Source: an uncultured Lachnospiraceae bacterium (GTDB taxonomy: Bacteria; Bacillota; Clostridia; Lachnospirales; Lachnospiraceae). From it: DNA of 37,121 bases. The stretch spans positions 1 through 37,121 of the forward strand of contig CAMNWW010000002.1 in assembly GCA_946566415.1 (NCBI GenBank). Direction: 5' to 3'. The notes under the pieces are model-generated. The model had not been told where the DNA came from and searched no databases. It was given only the letters and a program-made list of their open reading frames with translations. Of the stretch, positions 7,785 through 16,259 are shown one piece after another. Position 1 is the first letter of the stretch. Each line of letters opens with the position of its first letter. The translations under genes were made by a program, and so were the position numbers.

Positions 7785-8909
7785 TTAACCCGCAAAACCA
7801 GCAAGGCCTAACCGAAGTTTCTGAAGAAATTGCTCTGTATCGTCTTCATTCTGCTCTTTTCTTCCTTCTTTGTTCTGCTCCTGCTGTGCTTCCTGTCTGC
7901 CCTGGCCATTGTCGTCTCTCGCCTGGTTCAGATAGTCGTTCTCCGGCTTTTCTACAATCACTGTGGTATGTCCGCCGAAATTGCGTTCGATCACGCCGCA
8001 GATCTCTTTCAGGTTATTTCCCAGCGCTTCCACCGCCTTCTTCTCAGAACAGATAAGTGAAACATTCGCTTCTCCCTGCTGATAAGATATTTTAACGGCG
8101 ATCTTCCCCAGATTTTCCGGCTCGATATGTATCTCAAATTCATCGATGCCATTTTCCATCTTTGTTACGATCTGCTCTGTCACTTGCTGCGGAAGCTCTT
8201 CCGGCTGGTGTACCCGCACCGTAACCGTCTCCTTCGCCGCGGCTGTCTGCATCTCAGTCCTAACCGGTGTTTCCGGCGCGGTCGTCGCGGCTGCCTGCTG
8301 TGCGTCCTGATTACCGCTCTGGAAATTACCTGCTTCTTCATTCCGGGGCTTTGTCGTGCTTTTTAGGGCCTCTGATACTCTCGTCTCCGGTTTTACCGAA
8401 ACATCCGCCGATACTTCAACCGTTTCCGGTTTTACCAAACTCTCTGCTGTAATTTCCGCTTTCCCCGGGACATTATCCTGAATCATCTCCGGACTCTGCG
8501 TTTCTTCTTTCGGCACGGTTTCCATTATCGGAGCCGCTGCTTCTTCGCCGCCTAAGGCTGCTGTCACCTCCGGAAAAACGACTTCTGTTTCTTCCGTTTC
8601 CACCCGAATCATTTCAGGACGTAGGTTCTGGCTTATCTGATATGCCGCAAAAAGTCCGTCCGGCTGAACTTTTTCGTCCTTCTCCGGCTCTTTTGCAGGG
8701 GTTTCTTGTGTCTCTTCTTTCTTTTTCACCGTATCCTTTGTGTCTTTTGGGTCTTTTATGTCTTTTGAAGCTTCCTTCGTCTCTTCATTCTTACCCTGAA
8801 GCAGATTCTTGAAGTCGTCGTTCACTTCCCCTGAGTTATTCCCAGCCTTCCGGCTCTCGGCGGTCCGTTGATTTAGATTCAGAGACTGCCCTACGTTGAG
8901 CATATTCAT
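7785..8909 (-). CDS. fliK: Flagellar hook-length control protein FliK
   Basis: FliK is the secreted ruler that switches export from hook to filament substrates. The first about 230 residues are charged, low-complexity sequence rich in Glu, Lys, Thr and Pro (KDPKDTKDTVKKKEETQETP), as in other FliK proteins. Residues about 255-335 form the Flg_hook domain, recognisable from EFEIHIEPENLGKIAVKISY and ANVSLICSEKKAVEALGNN. The tail is Gln/Glu/Asn-rich. Position between fliJ and flgD is canonical. AAAGGAGGAG precedes the ATG. The N-terminal part is too degenerate to compare by eye, so the call rests on the C-terminal domain and context. Confidence 0.9.
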   Translation of the reverse strand: MNMLNVGQSLNLNQRTAESRKAGNNSGEVNDDFKNLLQGKNEETKEASKDIKDPKDTKDTVKKKEETQETPAKEPEKDEKVQPDGLFAAYQISQNLRPEMIRVETEETEVVFPEVTAALGGEEAAAPIMETVPKEETQSPEMIQDNVPGKAEITAESLVKPETVEVSADVSVKPETRVSEALKSTTKPRNEEAGNFQSGNQDAQQAAATTAPETPVRTEMQTAAAKETVTVRVHQPEELPQQVTEQIVTKMENGIDEFEIHIEPENLGKIAVKISYQQGEANVSLICSEKKAVEALGNNLKEICGVIERNFGGHTTVIVEKPENDYLNQARDDNGQGRQEAQQEQNKEGRKEQNEDDTEQFLQKLRLGLAGFAG

Positions 8910-8980
8910 TGGTACTCCTCCTTTCTCATTGTTTTGTGGTCAAATGTTTTGACTTTATAGTAATCTGCATTCATGCAGGA

Positions 8981-9433
8981 TTACCCGGTTATTTTCGCCA
9001 TCGCGCTCTTGGTGGCGACAAATTCTTCGATAAACTTCTCTTCTTCTTTCTGAACCGCTTTATCGTATTCAGCCTTCTTTTTTTCCTTTAATTTATCGAT
9101 GGAAGAAGTCTCTTTTTTAGCTTCCACCACTTCATTCCTCTTTGCTTCTTCCTGTTCCATGAGCTTTTTGAGCTGTTCCTGCTTGATCCGTATTTTTATA
9201 TTAAGCGCTTCCAAATAATTCTCATAGCCATGAATCTCGCGGATTGTCATCCCTTCCATCTTATGCTCCCGAAGCTCCCGTGTGCATACCCTGTGTTCTT
9301 CTTCAAGCCTCTCTATCGCCTGCTCGCATTCTCTGACCTTGGCAAGAATCCTGGCGTGTTCTGCTTTCAAGCCGTCGAGCACCTGTTCCTTATAGTTCAA
9401 TACCGTATCTAATGCAAAAAAGAACTTCTTCAT
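8981..9433 (-). CDS. fliJ: Flagellar export chaperone/stalk protein FliJ
   Basis: FliJ is a coiled-coil protein that sits in the centre of the FliI hexamer and links the ATPase to the FlhA gate. The 150 residues are almost entirely helical, with heptad-like Glu/Lys/Leu patterns (KVRECEQAIERLEEEHRVC; EQLKKLMEQEEAKRNEVVEA) and the typical N-terminus KKFFFALDTVLNYKEQ. The start overlaps the fliI stop in ATGA, indicating translational coupling. The 71-base gap before fliK holds no gene. Confidence 0.92.
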   Translation of the reverse strand: MKKFFFALDTVLNYKEQVLDGLKAEHARILAKVRECEQAIERLEEEHRVCTRELREHKMEGMTIREIHGYENYLEALNIKIRIKQEQLKKLMEQEEAKRNEVVEAKKETSSIDKLKEKKKAEYDKAVQKEEEKFIEEFVATKSAMAKITG

Positions 9434-10731
9434 CGTACAATACGCTCCATCATCTCAAATGATTCCTCTAAAGAAAAACTTTCATCTATCTTCTGCATCA
9501 AGAATTCGTTTACTTTGTCAATTTTTGCGATCGCCACATCCAGCTTGGGATTCGTCCCCGCCTTATAAGCGCCGATAGAAATCAAATCTTCATTTTTTGA
9601 ATATATACTCAGGATATCCCGCATCTTTGCCGCTGCCTCTCGATGTTCCGGGGGTACGATTTCTACCATCAGACGGGAAATACTGGCATTGATATCAATC
9701 GCAGGAAAGTGATTCTCATTAGCAAGTTTCCTTGTCAGTACAATATGTCCGTCCAAAATTCCGCGGACCGTATCGGAAATAGGCTCGTTCGTATCATCCC
9801 CTTCTACCAGCACAGTATAGACGCCCGTAATGGAGCCTTTCTCGAATTTACCGCTCCTCTCCAAAAGTTTCGGAAATTCGGCATAAATCGAAGGAGTATA
9901 TCCCCTCGCCACAGGCGGCTCCCCGGTCGCAAGCCCAATCTCGCGTTGTGCCATGGCAAAACGGGTAAGGGAGTCCATCATCAGAAGAACATCCTTGCCC
10001 TGATCTTTAAAATACTCTGCAATCGTTGTTGCTACAAGAGGGCACTTCATGCGAAGCATCGCAGGCTGATCCGATGTTGCAACGACCAGAACACTGCGCT
10101 TCATCCCTTCCGGACCGAGATCTTTTTCTATAAATTCCCGAACCTCACGGCCTCGCTCTCCTACCAGCGCGATTACATTGATATCTGCTTTTACATTTTT
10201 TGCAATCATACCCAAAAGGGTACTTTTTCCGACGCCGCTCCCAGCAAAAATACCGATACGCTGTCCTTTTCCTATTGTATTCAGTCCGTCGATCGCCTTT
10301 ACTCCAAACTCCAGCGTGTCCCTTATCGGCGGTCTTTGCAGTGGATTTATATATGTATTTTCTACATAATAGTATCTTGGAGAAGGAAATGAACCCAGGT
10401 CATCCATAGGCTTTCCTGTCGCATCAATGATCCTCCCCCGCAGAAATTCACCTACCGGAATTTTTAAACGGCGTTTCGTATTCCGGACAAAACTTCCCGC
10501 AGACACACCGTTTATATTCTCGTAGGCCATGAGCTGCATCTTATCGTCCCGAAAACCTACGACCTCCACCGGAATCTGCCGGTGAGTTTCTTCGTTATAG
10601 ATCATAGCAATATCACCGATGCTGGCATGATTCCCGGAGGATTCCATCGCCATTCCAACGACATTCTCTATTTTTCCAATATGACTTACTGTTTCTGTCT
10701 TTTGTATTAATTCCGGAAGTTTTGAAAACAT
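9430..10731 (-). CDS. fliI: Flagellum-specific ATPase FliI
   Basis: FliI is the ATPase of the flagellar type III secretion apparatus, related to the F1 beta subunit. Walker A is GIFAGSGVGKSTLLG (about 161-175), Walker B lies in DVLLMMDSLTRFAMAQREIG, and VGERGREVREF and EIVPPEHREAA are further family motifs. The length of 433 residues is standard. It is flanked by fliH upstream (15-base gap) and fliJ downstream (4-base overlap). AAGGGGAGAG lies before the ATG. FliH is its expected inhibitor and partner. Confidence 0.97.
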   Translation of the reverse strand: MFSKLPELIQKTETVSHIGKIENVVGMAMESSGNHASIGDIAMIYNEETHRQIPVEVVGFRDDKMQLMAYENINGVSAGSFVRNTKRRLKIPVGEFLRGRIIDATGKPMDDLGSFPSPRYYYVENTYINPLQRPPIRDTLEFGVKAIDGLNTIGKGQRIGIFAGSGVGKSTLLGMIAKNVKADINVIALVGERGREVREFIEKDLGPEGMKRSVLVVATSDQPAMLRMKCPLVATTIAEYFKDQGKDVLLMMDSLTRFAMAQREIGLATGEPPVARGYTPSIYAEFPKLLERSGKFEKGSITGVYTVLVEGDDTNEPISDTVRGILDGHIVLTRKLANENHFPAIDINASISRLMVEIVPPEHREAAAKMRDILSIYSKNEDLISIGAYKAGTNPKLDVAIAKIDKVNEFLMQKIDESFSLEESFEMMERIVR

Positions 10732-10746
10732 ACTCTCTCCCCTTAG

Positions 10747-11505
10747 CTAAGCTCTTACATTGTTCAGTATGTCCTTGATATTTTCCAGTTGTGTACTGAC
10801 GCTGGCATCAATGATTTCGTCCGGCAATTCAATGATACAGGTTCCTTCTTCCCCATTATCCATGGTTATAATCTTAATATTGTCAGACAATCTCGCCATT
10901 GCCTCCAAAAATTCCGCGTCAATCTCCATCGAGATCCCTGTCTCGCATTTCGTTATATAAATTTTTGCCCAGCGTTTCTTGCGCATCTTGTCGGTCGCCG
11001 CAAGGATCATCCGTTTCACGATATCGCCGCTGGACTGAAGGCTGGTCTGAATAATCTTCTCGGCCACAGCAAGGGAAATCCGCTTCAGGTCGTCAATATA
11101 CTGTTCCAAAAGCTTATCTTTCTCCAGCGATACGCTTTTGATCACATCCGCGATATTAGTCTGAAGAGTACGAATCTCTTTATCAAGGATCTTTCGCTGC
11201 TCCTCGTACGCTTCCCGCAAGCCTTCCTGGTGTCCGGTTTCTTTCCCCTCATTATAGCCGCGGTTACGAAGTATGTCCGCCTGCTCCCTAGCGTCGCTTA
11301 GAATCTGAGCCGCCTGTTTCTGTGCATTCTCGATGATTTCCTGTTCTCTGGCTGATATCAGGTCCTCTTCCGGCTCTTCTTCCTCCTTCTCTTCCTCGTC
11401 CAGCTCTTCGCTTTCCTCTTCCGGCTCTTCTATCTTGAATCCGGCAAAGAAATCAAACGGTTTTACATTTTGATCCTTTTCCGGTTCTTTCATAATCCTA
11501 GGCAA
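10747..11505 (-). CDS. fliH: Flagellar assembly protein FliH
   Basis: FliH binds FliI and tethers it to the C-ring. The protein has a strongly acidic N-terminal stretch (residues about 25-50, many Glu), a long coiled coil with GYNEGKETGHQEGLREAYEE, which is the FliH glycine-spaced helix, and a C-terminal domain like the V-ATPase E subunit. The start is uncertain: the ORF track uses a TTG at 11530-11532; an ATG at 11491-11493 has poor spacing; a TTG at 11503-11505 stands 8 bases after GAAAGGA and overlaps the fliG stop region. I use 11505 (252 residues). The gene is otherwise intact. Confidence 0.88.
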   Translation of the reverse strand: MPRIMKEPEKDQNVKPFDFFAGFKIEEPEEESEELDEEEKEEEEPEEDLISAREQEIIENAQKQAAQILSDAREQADILRNRGYNEGKETGHQEGLREAYEEQRKILDKEIRTLQTNIADVIKSVSLEKDKLLEQYIDDLKRISLAVAEKIIQTSLQSSGDIVKRMILAATDKMRKKRWAKIYITKCETGISMEIDAEFLEAMARLSDNIKIITMDNGEEGTCIIELPDEIIDASVSTQLENIKDILNNVRA

Positions 11506-12511
11506 TGATCTCATCCTTTCCGCTCTTGACAATAATCAGTTCGCCGGCTTCTTCAAGTCTTCTGATCACACCCACAATCCTCTGCTGAGCTTCCTCCACA
11601 TCTCTCAGACGTACATTAACCGTAACTTCAAGATCTGACCGGATGCTTTCTGCCATACGTGTAGATACGTTGGCAAAGACAAGCTGTTTGATATTCTCAT
11701 CAGAGCCTTTAAGAGCGTATACAATATCTTTGACATCACATTCACGAATAAATCTCTGGATAGACCTGTTATCCATAGATACGATATCTTCGAATACGAA
11801 CATCTTCTTACGAATTGTATCCGCAAGCTCTTCATCCTCTTTGCCGAGTTCGTCAAAGATATATTTCTCATTCGCCCTATCCATATGATTCATAACGTCT
11901 GCTATGTAGTCGATGCCGCCGATCGTTGTGAAATCCTGTGTTGTAAGAATACTCTCGAACCTTTTCTTGAGCGTTCCTTCTACGATCTTGATCGCATCCG
12001 GAGACGCGCTTTCCATCCTTGCGATCGCTTCTACCACTTTAATCCGCTTTTCCTTCGGCAGTTCACTAATGATGGTCGAAGCCTGATCCGCCTCTGCATA
12101 TGATAATATCAACGCAATCGTCTGCGGACGTTCATGCTGCAGGAAAGAAAACAAATTCTTAACACTGCTCTTGCGGATAAATTCAAAAGGACGGACCTTC
12201 AACGACTTTGACAATCGATCCAGTAAGGTCTGCGCCGTACTCTCACCGAACGCCTTCTCCAATACCGCTCTTGCATATTCCATACCGCCGTCTGTAACAA
12301 CTTTTTGTGTCAAACAGGTTTTGTAGAACTCGTCTAAGACTTCCTCCATCTGTTCCGGCGTAACATGCCCTAACTTAGCAACCTCTATCGTAAGTTTCTC
12401 AATATCGCTCTCACTCAAGTGCTTATAAATCTGGGACGCCTTATCGGCTCCGAGAGAAACTACCACCGCCGCCGCTTTCTGCCCTGGCGTCAACTTCTCA
12501 TTACTCTCCAT
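11498..12511 (-). CDS. fliG: Flagellar motor switch protein FliG
   Basis: FliG is the C-ring component that touches MotA and the MS ring. I choose the ATG at 12509-12511, which gives 337 residues (the usual FliG length) and has GGAGG 8 bases upstream; a start at 12526 would add MEAME. Visible hallmarks are KLTPGQKAAAVVVSLGADKA at the N-terminus, the EHPQT-like motif written here as HERPQTIALIL, and the C-terminal charged torque helix including FVFEDIVSMDNRSIQRFIRE. It overlaps the end of fliF by about 10 bases and runs slightly into the fliH start region, so the three genes are tightly coupled. Confidence 0.95.
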   Translation of the reverse strand: MESNEKLTPGQKAAAVVVSLGADKASQIYKHLSESDIEKLTIEVAKLGHVTPEQMEEVLDEFYKTCLTQKVVTDGGMEYARAVLEKAFGESTAQTLLDRLSKSLKVRPFEFIRKSSVKNLFSFLQHERPQTIALILSYAEADQASTIISELPKEKRIKVVEAIARMESASPDAIKIVEGTLKKRFESILTTQDFTTIGGIDYIADVMNHMDRANEKYIFDELGKEDEELADTIRKKMFVFEDIVSMDNRSIQRFIRECDVKDIVYALKGSDENIKQLVFANVSTRMAESIRSDLEVTVNVRLRDVEEAQQRIVGVIRRLEEAGELIIVKSGKDEIIA

Positions 12512-14105
12512 CTCCATTGCCTCCATTTAGCCAGTTCCTGAGCAGCTGGGCAGAAATCTCAGCATTCTGCTCCGCAAACTCACGGATACTTCTCTTGAGT
12601 TCCATACCTCTGTCGTTCTGAAGCTCTTGAAGCTCTTGATTAAGGTCAAGCGTCGGAAGTTCAATCTCTTCTTCTCCTTCTGTCAGTTCTTCTTCTTCAA
12701 GCTCTTCTTCCTCCTGAGCCCTGCGCCGGCTCCTGATCACAAAGAATACAATAAGCGCGATCACGAGCAGCATAAGTACGATACCCGCGATGATCGCCCA
12801 GAGCGGTATCCCTTTCAGGATCTGCAATACACCGCTCGCCTCCTCTGTTTCTTCCTCCGTCTGGCTTCCGTTAAACACCGCGCTTACGACCGCGATCTTT
12901 TCTTCCTGTTCATAAGTTGAGATTCCCGCCGCATTCCCGATCAAAGAACGAAGCTGCGATTCTCTCAGACTCCCAAAGCTAGTGCCGTTGATCGCAACAG
13001 ACACCGTCAGATCATCTAATGCTCCCGGCGAAACCTGCCCTTGCTCCTTGATCTGATTCACCAGATATTCTCGGGAAATGCTTTCACTGTATGCATTTGT
13101 TCCGTTGTCTTCGCTGTCCGTATTATATTCTGTATTATCCGAATTCGTCTCGGAACCCGCGACTCCGCCGGCCGCGCCGTCTGCCCCTGCTCCTTCACGG
13201 TAAATCTGCTCCGTATCAACGATTCCCGTTTTATCATTTTCATCTATTTTTTCCGGCGTATTGTAAGTAATCGACTCACGGATCAAATTCTCCATATTGA
13301 TCTGCGCCCGTGCGGAAACCGAAACATTTTCCATTCCATAGATCGGTCCCAGTACTTTCATGACGTTACTGATGACCTGCTTTTCCACAACCCGCGCGAT
13401 CTCTTCCGCATCCGAGCTGTTAGCCGATTTCCCTTCCTCCGACTCAACGGATACGTCGTTTCCGTTTCCGTCAAAAACACCTACGTTCGTCATCTCCATC
13501 CCCGGCACGCTCTTTGAAACCAGGCGCTGGATTCCGCGCACCTGACTCTCGGAAGGAGACCCTCCATCCTTCATCACGACCGTTACCGATGCGCTGGCCT
13601 GCGTTGTATCGTCGCTCAGCACATATCTGCTCTGTTCTCCAAGCGCAATCGTTACCGTAGCTTCCTTCACCCCGTCGAACATGCGGATCGTCGCCCCTAT
13701 ACGGTCTTGAAGATCATAAAGCTCATACTGTGCCTTCTCAGAGTCCGTCGTCATCATCCCGGAATTATTGATATAAGTATCATATGTAAACCCGCTCTTC
13801 GGATACCCTTCCTGGACAAGCGCCGCCTTCGTCTGATCCACCACGTCTTTCTTTACCTGGATCGCGTCGTCTCCATCATACTTAAAATCAACACCGTCCT
13901 CCTGCAGCTTCGCGGTGATCTGCTGCGCTTCCGTCTCGCTCAATCCGGAAAACAACGTCTCGTATGGTTGGTTATTCAAAATAAGCGCAATAATCACCGC
14001 GCCGACAATCAGCGCCGCCGCGCCGATGATGATTATTTTTTTCGTTCTGCTATTTATTTTATCAGTCAGCTCTTTTAACTGAGCAATTCTCTCTTTTACG
14101 TCCAT
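12501..14105 (-). CDS. fliF: Flagellar MS-ring protein FliF
   Basis: FliF forms the membrane-embedded MS ring on which the flagellum is built. The 534 residues show a first membrane segment (KKIIIIGAAALIVGAVIIAL, about 24-44), ring-building motifs with NNQPYETLFSGLSETEAQQI and an SVTVVMKDGG strand, a long Ser/Thr/Asp/Gly-rich periplasmic loop, a second membrane segment (about 435-460) and a very acidic cytoplasmic tail ending with the FliG-binding helix RSIREFAEQNAEISAQLLRNWL. The ATG is preceded by a weak GAGAG site, unlike its neighbours, and by the 176-base repeat-containing gap that separates it from fliE. Confidence 0.95.
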   Translation of the reverse strand: MDVKERIAQLKELTDKINSRTKKIIIIGAAALIVGAVIIALILNNQPYETLFSGLSETEAQQITAKLQEDGVDFKYDGDDAIQVKKDVVDQTKAALVQEGYPKSGFTYDTYINNSGMMTTDSEKAQYELYDLQDRIGATIRMFDGVKEATVTIALGEQSRYVLSDDTTQASASVTVVMKDGGSPSESQVRGIQRLVSKSVPGMEMTNVGVFDGNGNDVSVESEEGKSANSSDAEEIARVVEKQVISNVMKVLGPIYGMENVSVSARAQINMENLIRESITYNTPEKIDENDKTGIVDTEQIYREGAGADGAAGGVAGSETNSDNTEYNTDSEDNGTNAYSESISREYLVNQIKEQGQVSPGALDDLTVSVAINGTSFGSLRESQLRSLIGNAAGISTYEQEEKIAVVSAVFNGSQTEEETEEASGVLQILKGIPLWAIIAGIVLMLLVIALIVFFVIRSRRRAQEEEELEEEELTEGEEEIELPTLDLNQELQELQNDRGMELKRSIREFAEQNAEISAQLLRNWLNGGNGDGE

Positions 14106-14160
14106 AGTCCAACTCTCTTATTTTGATTCCCCGTCATCCTGCCGCGGGGTTCTTGACTTT

Positions 14161-14269
14161 ACTCTCGAACTCAATCGCCTATTCGGCGATGAAGTTCATA
14201 AAGTATCCCTTTTGCATTCGGGACTCGCAAACTCAATCGCCTATTCGGCGATGCAATTCACAAAGTATC
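14161..14269. repeat. Two copies of a 47-base palindromic repeat in the fliE-fliF gap
   Basis: Unit 1 is 14161-14207 and unit 2 is 14223-14269, with a 62-base period and about 5 differences in 47 positions. Each holds a short perfect palindromic core, ATCGCC-TATTC-GGCGAT in hairpin form, preceded by ACTCnCnAACTC and followed by TTCAnAAAGTATC. A diverged third copy lies at about 31571-31609. They look like REP-type dispersed elements. The rest of the gap (14106-14160) holds a CCCCG/CGGGG hairpin at 14129-14149 and no gene. Confidence 0.8.
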
Positions 14270-14295
14270 AGTGCATAAGCGCTATGCACTGATAC
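14265..14295. terminator. Strong hairpin spanning the fliE stop codon
   Basis: GTATCAGTGCATA (14265-14277) and TATGCACTGATAC (14283-14295) form a perfect 13-base stem with a 5-base loop. One arm encodes the last codons and stop of fliE; the other is the edge of the adjacent repeat unit. In the fliE-to-fliF direction it is followed by TTTGTGAATT, so it may be an attenuator or an mRNA-stabilising end, not a full terminator. Confidence 0.55.
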
Positions 14296-14599
14296 GCATG
14301 ATTTCGCTATAAGACTGCATCGCCGTGCTCCGCAGCGCCACAAGCAGATCAACCGCCAGCTGTGCCTTCGCGGCCGCGATCGGCTCGGCATGCGGATTGT
14401 CCGTCTGTCCTGTCGCCAGAAGATATTGTTCCTTCGCCAAAGTATCTTCCGAAGTTTTCACATCGTTAATCGCATTCGCAAACACATCTTTAAAGACAGA
14501 AATTCCGTTCTGCCCCGTTGATAATTCCTTCTCTGTTCTTATAACGCCATCGGTCGCCAACTCCCACGGCTGAATCGGAGTAATGAACATCTCTCCCAT
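14282..14599 (-). CDS. fliE: Flagellar hook-basal body protein FliE
   Basis: FliE is the MS-ring/rod junction protein. The 105 residues include the central GISVFKDVFANAINDVKTSE helix and the C-terminal AQLAVDLLVALRSTAMQSYSEIMRI helix, which are diagnostic for the family. AAAGGG lies 9 bases before the ATG. The gene follows flgB by 44 bases; flgC, normally in between, is missing from this location. The last codons lie inside a long hairpin shared with the downstream repeat, and 176 bases separate the stop from fliF. Confidence 0.94.
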   Translation of the reverse strand: MGEMFITPIQPWELATDGVIRTEKELSTGQNGISVFKDVFANAINDVKTSEDTLAKEQYLLATGQTDNPHAEPIAAAKAQLAVDLLVALRSTAMQSYSEIMRISA

Positions 14600-14643
14600 T
14601 ATGTATCACCCTTTCTCTAATCTATGCATCCCGTCAAATCTCT

Positions 14644-15039
14644 TTATTGTGTCTTAAGCGCCGACCGGTATCTGTTGATATCAGATGTTATCGAATTAAG
14701 CAAGTACTGATACTGCAGCCCGTCCCGCGCAAGCTTCGACTGTTCTACATCCGCGTTCACATTATTCTCATCAACCCTCGACGAATCATCACGGCTGTAC
14801 AATTCGTAAGCGCTCCCTTCAATCGCATCCCGCATCGCGTTGCTGCTCTTTACACCGTCAGCCGCAATCAGCCTTTTACGGAATGTCTCCTCAAATTTAA
14901 CTTCCGTCTTCTTAAACCCCGGCGTATCCACATTCGCTATATTATTCAGTGTAGTCTCCTGTGATTTCCACAAGAAATCCAGGGCTTTTTCCGCCAGCGA
15001 AACTGTATTTCCAAATATCGCTATCTTATTCCAGGACAT
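14644..15039 (-). CDS. flgB: Flagellar basal-body rod protein FlgB
   Basis: FlgB is a proximal rod protein and here the first gene of the long operon. The 131 residues contain the N-terminal rod motif ETTLNNIANVDTPGFKKTEV (about 29-48) and the C-terminal NVNADVEQSKLARDGLQYQY helix typical of FlgB. The start has GGGAGTGAGGA upstream. A sigma-A-like promoter lies about 70 bases before the start. The next gene is fliE, not flgC. Confidence 0.95.
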   Translation of the reverse strand: MSWNKIAIFGNTVSLAEKALDFLWKSQETTLNNIANVDTPGFKKTEVKFEETFRKRLIAADGVKSSNAMRDAIEGSAYELYSRDDSSRVDENNVNADVEQSKLARDGLQYQYLLNSITSDINRYRSALKTQ

Positions 15040-15108
15040 TACATCCTCACTCCCTTATCATTATTTTTATATTTGTCTATACCTTAACTTTACGTAGTTA
15101 TCTTATAT

Positions 15109-15137
15109 ATCATACACATATTTTTCTAAAATGTCCA
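15109..15137 (-). promoter_or_regulatory. Sigma-A-like promoter of the flagellar operon
   Basis: On the minus strand TGGACA (15132-15137) and TATGAT (15109-15114) are separated by exactly 17 bases; each matches the sigma-A consensus at 5 of 6 positions. Position about 70 bases upstream of flgB makes this the probable operon promoter. I see no sigma-D (TAAA-N15-GCCGATAT) motif in the gap. Confidence 0.65.
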
Positions 15138-15241
15138 GACTTCTCTCCACTTATTTTCTTCCTTTTTCAACCTTTTTTGTTCCAGGCTCCGGACTTTCCC
15201 GATCATACACCCCTTATTTCAATCCAGGTATATTTCATATA

Positions 15242-16027
15242 TTATAAGTAGAATCCGCCCTTTTCATCATCAGAACCCGTACCGCCCAACATAGAACTTC
15301 CGCTCTGCATCTGCATTCTGAGCATCTGAACATAGTACTGGGCGTCCTTCTGTGTATATGTATATGTATCCTGAAGCTTTTCCAGAAGCGAAACAACTCC
15401 TGTCCCGCTGCTTTCCCCGGTTCCCGGCAAAGTCACTCCCGTCGTAATGTCCGTTCCCATGTACTCTTTTACCTTTTTAATGTAATTCTGAGTCTCTTTA
15501 AACGGAGGCACCCCGCCGTATTTCGCCACATTACCGCTGCCCGCGTTATATGCCGCGAGCGCAAGTTCAATATTGCCGCCGTACTGTGTCAGCTTTTCAG
15601 AAATGTATTTGGCGCCGCCCATAATATTACTCCTCGCATCGTATGGATCGCTCACTCCAAGCGACGCCGCCGTAGCAGGCATGAGCTGCATGACTCCTAT
15701 CGCCCCTGCCGAAGAAACGGCGGAAGCGTCAAACCCTGATTCAGCCTTGCCGATCGCCTTCAGAAGATTCACCGGGACATTGTATATCTGAGCCGCCTCC
15801 TCAAAGACCGCGTCCATACTTTCCGGAACGTCAAGCCCTGAATCCTTATTTTTAAAATATTGAAAAGTATCTGCAAAGCTCCTGCCGGAAACTGTCTGGG
15901 CAGAGGATGTCCGGCTGCCCGAATATTGATCTGCCGCGCCTGAACCCATCTGAATCTGTTTCAAAACATTGCTGATGCGGTCATAATAACTTTGATAAGC
16001 AGAAAAATCTGTATAATTGCCCGCCAT
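15242..16027 (-). CDS. Lytic transglycosylase (SLT/GEWL domain), flagellum-associated
   Basis: The protein has 261 residues. Residues about 70-190 form a Slt-type lytic transglycosylase domain: AIGKAESGFDASAVSSAGA with the catalytic Glu near position 96, the GVMQLMPATA motif, and AYNAGSGNVAKYGGVPP. Such enzymes cleave peptidoglycan between MurNAc and GlcNAc. The N-terminal 65 residues are polar, with no signal peptide or membrane helix. Being just upstream of flgB in the same direction, it may act like FlgJ by opening the wall for rod assembly and be exported by the flagellar apparatus; that is inference. GGAAGGA precedes the ATG. It ends about 105 bases before the flgB promoter. Confidence 0.88.
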   Translation of the reverse strand: MAGNYTDFSAYQSYYDRISNVLKQIQMGSGAADQYSGSRTSSAQTVSGRSFADTFQYFKNKDSGLDVPESMDAVFEEAAQIYNVPVNLLKAIGKAESGFDASAVSSAGAIGVMQLMPATAASLGVSDPYDARSNIMGGAKYISEKLTQYGGNIELALAAYNAGSGNVAKYGGVPPFKETQNYIKKVKEYMGTDITTGVTLPGTGESSGTGVVSLLEKLQDTYTYTQKDAQYYVQMLRMQMQSGSSMLGGTGSDDEKGGFYL

Positions 16028-16069
16028 TCTATCCTTCCTTTCTTTACTTCTAACAGAACATTAATTAAC

Positions 16070-16120
16070 ACTATATCACTTTTTTATATTTATGAAAAGT
16101 CATTTCAAGAAGTTTTCATA
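16070..16120 (-). promoter_or_regulatory. Putative promoter with overlapping palindrome upstream of the transglycosylase gene
   Basis: On the minus strand TTTTCA (16093-16098) and TATAGT (16070-16075) are 17 bases apart. The -35 box lies inside an imperfect 30-base dyad, TATGAAAA...TTTTCATA (16091-16120), which could be a regulator site. The remaining divergent gap to 16259 is AT-rich, and I cannot assign a convincing promoter for the plus-strand chemoreceptor. Confidence 0.4.
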
Positions 16121-16259
16121 ACTTTTCCTTTTTTCCGTAAAACATCCAAGAAAAAACGACATGATTTTAAGAAACAGATATTTACTTTCCTTCTGATTCG
16201 TTATAGAATGGTAATATGTTTATATTTAATTATTTATTGAAAGGCAGGAGGAGTAAATC

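Noticed and set aside
16140-16180. Sigma-D (flagellar) promoter for the plus-strand chemoreceptor
   Set aside because: A TAAA box is present at about 16138, but the downstream segment CGACATGA matches GCCGATAT too poorly.
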